From positions 1 through 57,112 of the forward strand of contig JASJQH010000011.1 of NCBI GenBank assembly GCA_040143965.1: DNA of 57,112 bases, read 5' to 3'. The notes beneath the pieces are model-generated. The model ran no database searches. It saw nothing but the letters and a program-made list of their open reading frames with translations, and had not been told where the DNA came from. This document shows positions 1 to 8,344 of this stretch, one piece after another. Both the position numbers and the translations under genes were made by a program. The first letter of the stretch is position 1. Each line of letters begins with the position of its first letter. The stretch is from Basidiobolus ranarum. Its lineage: Eukaryota; Basidiobolomycota; Basidiobolomycetes; Basidiobolales.

Positions 1-73
1 ATTCGGGCGGTTTGGTGGTTGGGGATCCGGTTGGAGCGATGACTGTGGTGGAGATGATTGTGGGGATTGTTGA
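1..73 (+). CDS. C-terminal end of a Gly/Arg/Phe-rich secreted protein (copy 0, cut by window edge)
   Basis: The reading frame starting at base 2 gives an FGRFGGWGSGW tail, then an Asp/Cys-rich end and TGA. It is nearly identical to the last 23 residues of the copy at 779-1474 and also matches the ends of the copies at 2207 and 7646. Only the 3' end is in the window; the rest lies to the left. The 3' flank (74 to about 350) is shared with the broken copy at 2207-2894, so those two are the closest relatives at this end. Function unknown; see the entry at 779. Confidence 0.8.
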   Translation, partial: FGRFGGWGSGWSDDCGGDDCGDC

Positions 74-350
74 TCAATATGCTTCGAAAATTTGAAATTC
101 TCCAATATCTCTCACAAATCTGTTTATACCAACTTTCACATCCTCATTACCCTCTTCCTAATGACTAGTCCAATAAAAAGATTATGTATAGAAGGTAATA
201 CTGCACTATTACGAAATCTTAGTACCAATAAATGTTTTGTTTCACAAGCAGAACCAAAAAAAATGAACAATAATAGTGCATTCTAAACTTATTGAATGTA
301 ACATGAAGCATGAAGGATGCAACCGGAATAAACCTATGATAGGTGCTAAA
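74..350 (+). repeat. Duplicated 3' flank of the GRF-rich gene family (copy A)
   Basis: This 3' flank aligns almost base for base with 2872-3155. Both begin just after the last Cys/Asp codons and share an AATAAA poly(A) signal (copy A around 171-178). The similarity ends near the shared AACCTATGA (331-339 and 3132-3140). It shows that the gene and its terminator region were duplicated as one unit. Confidence 0.8.
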
Positions 351-368
351 AGAACAAGAATGTTAGAA

Positions 369-778
369 GGTTAGCAATACTACCGCTCACATAACATAGC
401 AACGCTATCATAATATTTACTTTGCTTTTAGAATTTGGCGATGTTACTGCGCAACACTGACAATTGCTTACTTATAAATGAGAAGATTATGATAGTATCT
501 ATTATTATTTGTAGCATATATATGAGCAAAATTACCCTCTACTCTGAATATATGAATATAATAGGCTACTAACATAAATGTATCTGGTTCCTAATAACAT
601 ATCTCATTTTTTAGACTCATATACATATATCAAGAGCAAATCTTTAATCTCCAGCAACGCTATTTTAAAACAACTACGTCATTCTTATGGCGAATTTACC
701 TGTATAAAACCACCAATTAAGATCCTATTTTTTGACAGTTTCGATTTGCCTTCCAACAAACCATTTACCATTACAAAG
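369..778 (+). promoter_or_regulatory. Promoter and 5' UTR of GRF-rich gene (duplicated block)
   Basis: From GGTTAGCAATACTACC at 369 to the start codon this block aligns with 7291-7645 upstream of the copy at 7646. Both contain TATAAAA (703-709 and 7570-7576), about 70 bases before the ATG. The aligned stretch just before each ATG encodes no conserved protein start, so I treat it as 5' UTR, although the frame happens to stay open upstream to 578. Confidence 0.6.
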
Positions 779-1474
779 ATGTATCTCCAGATTGCTCTTA
801 TCAATACCTTGATATTTGCTTCCCTAACTAATGCATCTGATGCTCAACTAAATACACCTATTGCGAATGTTGCTTTAGCTACAGCTACTACTTTCCCGGC
901 AAGTGAGAACATGATGTTTGGAACTGACACTGATTTCTTCATTCCTGATCCCATATTGGATGAGGAGGTTGAGCTCACTCCCGAAGAATCCCAGTTGCAC
1001 CGTGTGAACCTTGGAAAAATACTTACTCGCCTGTCCGAGTCCACCCCTGGTAAGATAAAGAAACTCGATTCAACCAAGTTACATAAGCCTGGTAAACATG
1101 TAACTACAATGCATTCGGAATATGGTGAACAAAATGCAAATACTCCGGTCACTTCTGACAGCGTTGCCGTACCTAATGTTGCCTTCAGTGCAGATGATGA
1201 AGAAAATGCGGACTTAGATTCTTCTCCAGAAGAAACCGAGTTGCGACATGGAGGGCGTGGTGGCCGCGGAGGTCGAGGTAGACGTGGAGGTCGTAGAGAT
1301 CGTGGTCGGGGTCGCTTTGGAAGAGGGCGAGGACGCTTTGGTCGTGGCCGATTTGGAAGAGGTGGAAGGTTTGGTCGTTTTGGTGGTCGCAGATTTGGCA
1401 GATTCGGGCGGTTTGGTAGCTGGGGATCCGGATGGAACGATGATTGTGGTGGTGATGATTGCGGAGATTGCTAG
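779..1474 (+). CDS. Secreted protein with acidic pro-region and Gly/Arg/Phe-rich cationic tail (copy 1)
   Basis: 231 aa, no intron. The start at 779 (MYLQIALIN) is chosen because it is the start shared with the copies at 2207 and 7646 and opens a clear signal peptide ending near NASD. The frame is open upstream to 578, but that part aligns as 5' UTR. Next comes an acidic, Ser/Thr-rich region (about 25-150) with a conserved block (GTDTDFFIP, LTPEESQ, HRVNLGKIL), then SPEETEL. The last 80 residues are GGRGGRG and RFGRGRFGR repeats with dibasic sites, a WGSGW motif and a short C-terminal Asp/Cys cluster with three Cys. No known family is recognised. The opposite charges of the two halves resemble precursors of cationic peptides, while RGG repeats are also typical of nucleic-acid binders. 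Both readings are inference. Confidence 0.8.
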   Translation: MYLQIALINTLIFASLTNASDAQLNTPIANVALATATTFPASENMMFGTDTDFFIPDPILDEEVELTPEESQLHRVNLGKILTRLSESTPGKIKKLDSTKLHKPGKHVTTMHSEYGEQNANTPVTSDSVAVPNVAFSADDEENADLDSSPEETELRHGGRGGRGGRGRRGGRRDRGRGRFGRGRGRFGRGRFGRGGRFGRFGGRRFGRFGRFGSWGSGWNDDCGGDDCGDC

Positions 1475-2206
1475 TCAACTAGCATCTGAAATGTTAAAAC
1501 TCTTAATGATTCCGGTAAATTTGTTTATACCAACTTTCACATTTTCATTACCTTCTTCCTATTGACCAACTCAATAAAAAAGCTCTATACAAGATGTATT
1601 ACTACACTATAGTGATTGTTGAATTTAAATATCAATACGTGTCTAGGAACAAAAACATTTACAACAGCAACTAATATTTAGTGAACCTGCAATAAGAACT
1701 AAAAAAGCAAAACGATTAGTAATATAACTACTTATTTACTAAAGTAATGCAGAGTTAATAAAGCTATAATGATATTTCATTGCCAAGAAACTTTTTTAGT
1801 GTTTGTAAGTATTCGCAGGTAATATATTCAGGGGTTTCAATAAATCATTCTTGACCATAGATTGTTGCAGCATGGCGATTTGCTAAATGAACCAACACTG
1901 GCAACTGTTTATATAAATCAATGTGATATTTATTCTCCTTGGTTGAATGTGTTGAAATCCCCTACTTTAACCACATTAATGTAACGGCCGCCAGACATGA
2001 ATTTACCGGCTCTATAATATCATACTTCATACGTTAAACTCACACCCCAGTATCAGCATCTAATGTTTAATTCTCTGAAAGGTTATTACAAAGCGGCTGG
2101 GTGCTTGATGTAACAAAATTAAATCTTGCCCATATAAAATGACCAAGTATGGCCTTATTCTCTGACATATTCGATTTATTTTTCAACAATTTTTCTCATT
2201 CCAAGC
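1475..2206. other. Intergenic: 3' UTR of copy 1 and 5' flank of the broken copy
   Basis: An AATAAAA poly(A) signal lies around 1571. The last ~60 bases before 2207 still align with the 5' UTRs of the intact copies (TTTTTGACAG-like and CAACAA blocks), but the rest does not align with the conserved promoter block at 369-778. No other coding signal is seen. Confidence 0.5.
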
Positions 2207-2894
2207 ATGTATCTACAAATTGCGCTTATCAACGCTATTCTGTTTGCCTCTCTAACTAACCCGGCTGATACTAAATCAAGCACACTCACTGAGCATGTTG
2301 CTCTAACCACTGCTGCGACCTTCCCAACAAGTGACGGCATGATGTTTGAGACAGATACCGACTTCCTCATTCCCAATTCCCTGTTGGATGAAGAGATCAA
2401 GCTCACTCTCGACGAATCCCAGTTACGTCGTGTTAACCTTGGAAAAATCTTAGCTCGCTTGTCTAAGTCTTCTCCAAATATGATAGAGAAATTCAGCTCA
2501 TAATTCTATAAAATTGGTAAACCTGTTGCTATGATGATTCTCGAAACTAGTGATCAAGATCCAAATGCTCCAGTCACTTCTAACAGCATTACTACGCCTG
2601 ATTCAGAAAAAGTTGAGGACACTGATGTTGACTACAGTGTGGATGACGCAAGAAATACGGATTTAGATACTTCTCCTGAAGAAACTGAGTTGCGACGTGG
2701 AGGGCGCAGTGGCCGCGGAGGTCAAGGACGTGGTCGCTTTGGTCGTGGCCGGAAGAGGTGAAAGGTTTGGTCGCTTCGGCGGTCGCAGATTGGGTAGGTT
2801 TGGCAGATTCGGGCGGTTTGGTGGTTGGGGATCTGGATGGAACGACGACTGTGGTGGAAATGATTGTGCTAATCAATACGCTTCCAAAATTTGA
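2207..2894 (+). pseudogene. Broken copy of the GRF-rich secreted protein (copy 2)
   Basis: It starts with the family signal peptide (MYLQIALINAILFASL) and keeps the conserved middle block (TDTDFLIP, LDESQLRRVNLGKIL), the SPEETEL junction, the Gly/Arg/Phe tail and the WGSGW end. The reading frame is interrupted at least twice, once in the middle region and once in the repeat tail, and the final codons have also drifted. No intron with sensible splice sites restores it, and the two intact sisters have none. It is the most diverged member. It lies in the same tandem array and shares its 3' flank with copy 0. Confidence 0.8.
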
Positions 2895-3155
2895 AATCCT
2901 TCAATATCTCTCACAAATCTGTTTATACCAACTTTCACAACCTCATTACCCTCTTCCTAATGACTATTCCAATAAAAAGATTATGTATAAGAGGTAATAC
3001 TACACTATTACGAAATCTTAGTATCAATATTTGTTTTGTTTCGCAAACAGAACCAAGAAAATTAACAATGATAGTGCATTCTAAACATACTGAATATAAC
3101 CGAAAGTATGAAGGATGTAACTTAAGATTATAAACCTATGACAAGCACTAACGGG
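2872..3155 (+). repeat. Duplicated 3' flank of the GRF-rich gene family (copy B)
   Basis: Near-identical to 74-350, including the AATAAAA poly(A) signal around 2971-2978. It marks the right edge of the duplicated gene-plus-terminator unit; the sequence beyond about 3155 is unrelated to the sequence beyond 350. Confidence 0.8.
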
Positions 3156-3582
3156 ACTATATAATCCAACACCTCTAAGAACCGTGCATGCTGAGATTCA
3201 TATCCTAACATACCAAGCTTTTGCAAATCTTCAAGAAAATGCTCCATAACTTTCCCACCCATCATAGTATGCCAATGAGCTCGCACGGACGGCCTCGCGC
3301 AACAACCTGGCATCCTTTCTGCAGATATAATTCTTGTAAAAGACTGAGAAGTCTGCCATTGTCAAGAGCGACACCGGCTATGCCTTTTAGTGACAGCCAT
3401 TCAAGCAGTCTATGTCGTGGAGCTACATAATTTAATAACGTTTCACTTTCCTCGGCCTCCCTTGTGGCGGATAGGGTGCTCAGCTGCGCAGAGTTGGCCT
3501 TGGTGGTGCTTGTCTTGCGCGTGTTGGTCTTGGACGTGCTTTGTTCTGCTGCGCGTGCGGCCGATCGAGTGACAGGAGGCAT
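3128..3582 (-). pseudogene. GC-rich orphan ORF relic (MPPVTRSAARAAEQ...)
   Basis: On the minus strand a frame beginning at 3582 gives MPPVTRSAARAAEQSTSK, a Thr/Ser/Lys-rich stretch, and then a helical part (LLEWLSLKGIAGVALDNG, LLSLLQELYLQKG). The similarity to coding sequence continues in another frame to about 3130 (VMEHFLEDLQKLG), so it looks broken. It is clearly richer in G+C than its surroundings and sits beside a transposon fossil. I do not recognise the family; a transposon-associated or transferred ORF is an inference. Confidence 0.4.
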
Positions 3583-3696
3583 GCCAGCGCTACTGTGCGG
3601 CTTGTAATTAGCCCCTTTCATAAATTACCATTTATTATGGACCGGACCACCTGACTTCCCGCCCCCTACCTTTTTCCTTACCTACCACCACCCAAT

Positions 3697-4243
3697 ATGC
3701 CCAAAAATACCAACAATAAAGAAGCCAATATCTAGAGGGCCCTAGATACACTCTGAGACCAAATAACCCCTAATATTTCCAGAACTGTGCGTGAATTCGC
3801 GGTTCCAAAGTCTACCCTTCTTCGCTGATAGAATGGTGGAAAATCGCTATTTAATCGATAACTAAACAATCAAAAGCTAGATATAGAGCAAGAGCAAGCT
3901 CTCTGTGCCTATATTGATCAGCTTGATACAGCTGGTATTCATATCAAACCAGCTCAAATTCAGAAATCTGCCAATTTTATTCTTTCTCTTGCATATATAG
4001 ACCCTACAAAACCACTACCTAAAATTGGTAAACACTAGGTTAAACGCTTCCTTTATTGATATCCTGAATATTAGCGGAGATAAAGAAGAGTTCTGGATAT
4101 TGAACGAAAACAAGCCCTGGACAAACGGACTATAGAAAAATGGTTTAATAAGTACAAAACTATAGTTATAGAGCAAGAAATTGATCTATGTGATATTTAC
4201 AATTTTGATGAGACTGGTTTTCGAATTGGTCACGAAATTTGAC
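3697..4243 (+). mobile_element. Fot1/pogo-type DNA transposon fragment (N-terminal half of transposase)
   Basis: Reading from the ATG at 3697 gives the usual Fot1-like order: an N-terminal helix-turn-helix (MPKNTNNKEANI, then PNISRTVREFAVPKSTL), the CENP-B-like part (EQEQALCAYIDQLDTAGI), KPLPKIGKH..VKRF, then WFNKYKTIVIEQEIDLCDIYNFDETGF, which carries the first catalytic Asp. The sequence stops resembling transposase right after this, so the remaining catalytic Asp residues are missing. Several in-frame TAG/TGA codons sit where the family has Gln, Arg or Trp, which is the pattern left by C-to-T (RIP-like) mutation. Inactive fossil. Confidence 0.8.
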
Positions 4244-4982
4244 AAAACACATTCAAACTTTTAATAATCAGATTTAGTTAGTAATTAATAGCTAATTAAT
4301 CATTAATTAATTATAGATAAGCTTTCTCAATATTATGCATATAAACTGGTTCGTGGAGTCGACCGTCTGGATCTCTCGAAATTAACTGGACATTTCGGTA
4401 TTGTTGCTCGTGTTTCGAAAGTGAGTCTGGTAGAAAACAAGAGAAAAATGAAAAGAACTAGCTCGATGTAGGTAATGAATAGCATTTGACAGAGAGAGGG
4501 AGGGGTGATATTTGGGATAAATTTACCAAATAAAAACGATCATCTGTTTGCGATAACTGTTCGGGGGATCTGGGTCCGATTGACCGACCCCGACCGAATT
4601 CCCCTAATGCCTCAAATTCCCCGAATGCCCCGAATCTTCGGATAACATTTCCATATTGTTGAGATCGTCGGGGTCTGCTATAACGGGGTACAATGATACT
4701 CTACGTCCGAATACGTCCAGATTACCATGGAAAATCAGTGGAGAAATGAGTAGTCGCTAAATAAGCCTATAGTATTAACTAGCCATTGTATTTTTTTCGT
4801 AATATAATAGGCTAGGGCTGAGGGAACGATCTCGGCCTCTTTTGGACGCGAGGCCGTATTGCTGCTTACAAGTCTTCGTCTGCGGTGGGTAGCGTTACAC
4901 CGCAATTTATATATTTAGCTGTTCGGGTAACCCACTTCATCCATATCCAAAACATTCAACTTCTTTGAAAGATACCATCACT
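4244..4982 (+). other. Intergenic: AT-rich part, then GC-rich upstream region of the reductase gene
   Basis: The first ~100 bases are TAATTAA-rich. From about 4550 the sequence turns GC-rich with many CGG/CCG and CCCCGAAT repeats (4567-4690), of the kind Zn2Cys6 regulators bind. A TATATA box lies near 4907-4913, about 70 bases before the ATG at 4983. No ORF is supported here. Confidence 0.4.
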
Positions 4983-6035
4983 ATGCAAACAGCCACTCGT
5001 GCGATTTTCACCAACCAGAACGGCGAGCCGTATATTGGCACAGTCGACGAAACCTATGAGCCCCTTCCGACCGAGGTTCTTGTCAAGGTTGAGTTCTCCG
5101 GAATCAACCCCGCCGATCTCGGCCACGCCAGGATTGGATTCAACAACACTGTCGCCGGGTACGACTTCTCTGGAACCGTCATCAAAGCAGGCAGCGCCAA
5201 AAGTGGGCAGTTCAAACCCAATGATCGCGTTCTTGGATTTGCTGCGCCTCTTTTGGACAAGCCGAAGCAGTATGGCGCGCACCAAGAATTCCATTGCGCC
5301 AGGCATTTTGTCTACCACGTTCCCCCTTCTATGCCCATGGAAGATGCTGGTTGCCTCTTGGTTGTAACCCATACCGCTGCTGATGCTCTCTTCAATCGAC
5401 TCCAACTTTCCTTTGAAGACGAGTCCGAGCCTCTTTTGGTATGGGGTGGCTCAGGTGCTGTTGGAAGTGCCGCCATCCAACTCGCCAAAAAGGCAGGATG
5501 TTACCCAATCCTTGCCACCGCATCGCCTAAGAATCATGCAAAACTCTTAGAGATTGGTGCAACAGAGTGTTTTGATTACAATGACTGCGAGGTTGTGCAA
5601 AAAATTCAATCTGCTCTCAAGAAATACACCACTAAGCCGTTGAAGCGAGTATTGGATGCGGTCGTATCTCGCGGACAACCTTCTTCAACTAGCCTTTGCG
5701 AGTCTTGTGTCGAAGACTCAAGTGATGCTTTGTTCACTTCTCCAATCCCTGCTACGAGTGATGCAAAGAACCACTGGAGTCGTACCTTTGCCTGCAGAAA
5801 TGTTGACGTCGACTTCAGACTTCAGAACGGAACGCTATTCAGACACGCCCCTGATCAATCTATGCAAGCCAAAATCGATCAAGCTGCCAGCTGGGCTATT
5901 TCGAACTACGGGAATGGTTACTGCATGCCAAAAGTCGTGGTGGTGAAAGGTGGAGAGGATGGAGTGCGTGCCATACTTGATGTTTCTGCCGGAAAGGCCA
6001 GCATGCAGAAGTTTGTAATTGAGCATCCTATCTAA
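4983..6035 (+). CDS. ToxD-like medium-chain reductase (NADPH-dependent enoyl/quinone reductase family)
   Basis: 350 aa, no intron. The start at 4983 (MQTATRAIF) is preferred over the in-frame ATG at 4965 because it matches the usual family start. The N-terminal GroES-like half contains VEFSGINPADLGHA and the AGYDFSGTV block. The Rossmann half begins with VWGGSGAVGSAAIQLAKKAG (NADPH-binding loop), followed by ATASPKNHAKLLEIGAT and FDYND. No zinc-binding Cys cluster is seen, as usual for this subgroup. Members reduce C=C bonds of polyketides or quinones in the cytosol; the substrate here is unknown and no biosynthetic cluster surrounds it. The coding sequence is visibly richer in G+C than nearly every neighbour and sits beside transposon debris, which suggests transfer or transposon-linked capture. 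Confidence 0.85.
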   Translation: MQTATRAIFTNQNGEPYIGTVDETYEPLPTEVLVKVEFSGINPADLGHARIGFNNTVAGYDFSGTVIKAGSAKSGQFKPNDRVLGFAAPLLDKPKQYGAHQEFHCARHFVYHVPPSMPMEDAGCLLVVTHTAADALFNRLQLSFEDESEPLLVWGGSGAVGSAAIQLAKKAGCYPILATASPKNHAKLLEIGATECFDYNDCEVVQKIQSALKKYTTKPLKRVLDAVVSRGQPSSTSLCESCVEDSSDALFTSPIPATSDAKNHWSRTFACRNVDVDFRLQNGTLFRHAPDQSMQAKIDQAASWAISNYGNGYCMPKVVVVKGGEDGVRAILDVSAGKASMQKFVIEHPI

Positions 6036-6498
6036 GAGCCTTTACATCACTAAGGTGCCCAGGTGGTGGATTTCTGAAAATTTATGTTCCTACCTCTGAC
6101 TATGCTTCCATGATTCTAAGGTTCTGTGCTTGTATTGTGTGTAAAGGTATATCTATCCGCACTCTTCGGAATGTTTCTTCTCTGCTTTGTTTAATCTACA
6201 TCATCTCGATTATGATTCCCAGCGGGAACTAGCATCATCCAATGATTTCTCCATAGTTCATACAGTTAATAGTATAGTTGTTATTAAATAAACTTTTGCC
6301 TTTTAACGCTCGAAATCATCAGCTTCGTTTGACTAAACTCCTGTAGTCCCCCAAAGGGCATTGTTTCGACCCCATCCACTCCCTTTAAAGTCTCTGTAAG
6401 GGCGCAGAGTTAGTGAAGAATGGATGATAGAGGGGTACAAATGACTGCCTCCTTACGTTCATCATGGGGCGGCATATTCCTGATATGAACTTGATCAA
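6036..6498. other. Intergenic: 3' flank of the reductase gene
   Basis: An AATAAA signal occurs at about 6287. Composition falls back from GC-rich to AT-rich across this stretch. No gene seen. Confidence 0.4.
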
Positions 6499-7290
6499 AA
6501 TCGAGATCTTTTGGTCCTTAATAACATTTATGACTACCTTCTTTGCCTATTCTTAGTAATCGGTAAGGAAAATCTAATAAGCATTCTAGCCACTACCTTA
6601 ACAAAACTATCACTAGAATATATTCCTAGAAGTATAAATAGATCTATAATTATAACAAGCCAGACCAAAGAGGTAGCATTAAAAATAGTTCACTATAATA
6701 ATTTTGTTAAGGTTAAGCATATGAAAAGCTATAAGGCGCTAGATCTTTTTTAAAAAAAACTTAATTAACCAGGGACCTTCCTTAACACATTCTACACGTA
6801 GTTTGTTTACATCTTGACAAAAGTATAAATGTCAATTTTCTACTCAATAAATCAATAAGTGAAAACCACCAATTTCTCTAATTCTCCAAACCACTTCCAA
6901 CAGGCTCCCAAATACTTTAACAGTTATTCAGTATTACAATATCTAAAAGACTTTCTAGGGGCAGAGCTTCTAAATAACTCTCGTGGTAGGGAAATGTCTG
7001 AATCTGATTCAGGCTCAGAGTTCAAAGATGATATTGTAATGCTAAGAGATTTTTCATTGATATCTATCAGTAAAAACAGTGCTTCATTTACAATGCATCA
7101 GGTAGTGCAACTGACTATGCGCGCATGGTTGAAATCGCATGGACAAATGAATACATGGCGGGAGAGATTCATTAGTACCCTGTATAACAAGCTCCCCACT
7201 GGTGAATTCCAAGGCGGAGACTCCAAACAAATTATTGATAGCACCTGGATGCTGGCAATAGCATATTCCCTGGAGGGCCGATGGAAAGAT
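6499..7290 (+). pseudogene. NLR-type (NB-ARC/TPR) immune-receptor relic
   Basis: The first part (6499-6765) reads NRDLLVLNNIYDY (degenerate Walker B), EYIPRSINRSIIITSQTKEV and the following KxVxHM block, which is the NB-ARC core of fungal NLR/TPR proteins. After an inserted LTR piece (6771-6922) it resumes as VMLRDFSLISISKNSASF.MHQVVQLTMRAWLK (the winged-helix end of NB-ARC), then jumps to LAIAYSLEGRWKDG, a TPR start. The P-loop and most TPRs are absent, and the segment between MRAWLK and the TPR is shortened. Homology stops exactly where the duplicated promoter block begins at 7291. Host gene fragment, non-functional as it stands. Confidence 0.75.
6771..6922 (+). mobile_element. Truncated solo-LTR fragment
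   Basis: This is the last ~150 bases of the LTR family also present at 11309, 16816 and 17284. It contains the TATAAATG and CAATAAATCAATAA motifs and ends in TTTAACA. The other end of the LTR is missing. It lies inside the NLR relic. Fossil. Confidence 0.8.
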
Positions 7291-7645
7291 GGTTAGCAAT
7301 ACTACCCATTCACATAGCATATTGAGGCAGAACTATTAACGCTATAATAACATTTACTTTACTTTAAGAGTTTGTTTGCATTAGTGCGCAACACTGACAA
7401 TTGCTTACTTATAATTGAGAATACTATGTAACAGTCTATTAAAAGAAATTTATTTGGTTCATATTACTATATCTCATGTGTTAGACTCATCCATATATCA
7501 AGAGCAAAAGTTTAATCTTCAGTAACGCTATTTTAAATTGACTGCGTCATTATTCTATCAAATTACCTGTATAAAACTACCAGTAATGCTCCTATTTTTT
7601 GACAGTTTCGATTTGCCTTCTAACAAACCATCTACCATTACAAAG
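7291..7645 (+). promoter_or_regulatory. Promoter and 5' UTR of GRF-rich gene (duplicated block, second copy)
   Basis: Aligns with 369-778: GGTTAGCAATACTACC, GCGCAACACTGACAATTGC, TATAAAA at 7570-7576, and the ACAAACCATCTACCATTACAA block before the ATG. It is joined directly to the NLR relic on its left, which marks a duplication or recombination junction at about 7290/7291. Confidence 0.65.
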
Positions 7646-8344
7646 ATGTATCTTCAAATTGCTCTTATCAATGCCTTGTTGCTTGCTTCTCTAACGAATG
7701 CATCTGACGTTCTAAATTCGCCTGTTGCCAATGTTGCTTTAGCTACAGCTACTACCTTCCCCGCAAGTGAGAGCATAATGCTTGGAACTGACACTGAATT
7801 CTTCATTCCCAATTCCATGTTGGATGAAGATGTCGAACTCACTCCCGAAGAATCGCAGATGCATCGTGTCAACCTTGGAAAGATACTTGCTCGCTTGTCT
7901 AAATCCTCTCCAGGCAATATAGGGAAATTTAGTTCAGTTGAGCTCCTTAAAACTGATAAACCTGTGACTAAGATGATTTCTGAAACTGGTGCCCAAGATA
8001 CAAATATTCCAGTCACCTCTGATAGCAACTTCGCACCTGCCTCAGGCAAAATTGAAAATGACGATATAGCCTACAGTGATGCTGATGAAACAAACACTAA
8101 TTTAGATGCTTCACCTGAAGAAACCGAGTTGCGACGTGGAGGGCGCGGTGGCCGCGGAGGTCGTGGAGTTCGGGGTCGTTTTGGACGAGGACGAAGACGC
8201 TTTGGTCGTGGCCGATTTGGAAGAGGTGGAAGGTTTGGTCGCTTCGGCGGTCGCAGATTTGGTAGGTTTGGCAGATTCGGACGGTTTGGTGGTTGGGGAT
8301 CCAGATGGAACGATAACTGTGTCGATGATTGTGAAAGTTGTTAA
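7646..8344 (+). CDS. Secreted protein with acidic pro-region and Gly/Arg/Phe-rich cationic tail (copy 3)
   Basis: 232 aa, no intron. The start at 7646 (MYLQIALINALLLASL) opens a signal peptide as in copy 1; the frame is open further upstream but that region aligns as 5' UTR. It shares the NVALATATTFPASE, LTPEESQ and MHRVNLGKILARLS blocks and the SPEETELRRGGRGGRGG junction. The tail is a run of RFGRG/RFGR repeats followed by GWGSRWNDN and a short Cys-containing end (CVDDCESC). It is the closest intact relative of copy 1, and its TATA box and 5' UTR are conserved too, which argues for shared expression. Function unknown; the same alternatives apply as for copy 1. Confidence 0.8.
   Translation: MYLQIALINALLLASLTNASDVLNSPVANVALATATTFPASESIMLGTDTEFFIPNSMLDEDVELTPEESQMHRVNLGKILARLSKSSPGNIGKFSSVELLKTDKPVTKMISETGAQDTNIPVTSDSNFAPASGKIENDDIAYSDADETNTNLDASPEETELRRGGRGGRGGRGVRGRFGRGRRRFGRGRFGRGGRFGRFGGRRFGRFGRFGRFGGWGSRWNDNCVDDCESC

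Noticed and set aside
1185-1478. Long minus-strand and +2 frames over the GRF repeat genes
   Set aside because: They are shadows caused by the repetitive GC-rich codons; only the frame with signal peptide and conserved block is shared sensibly between copies.
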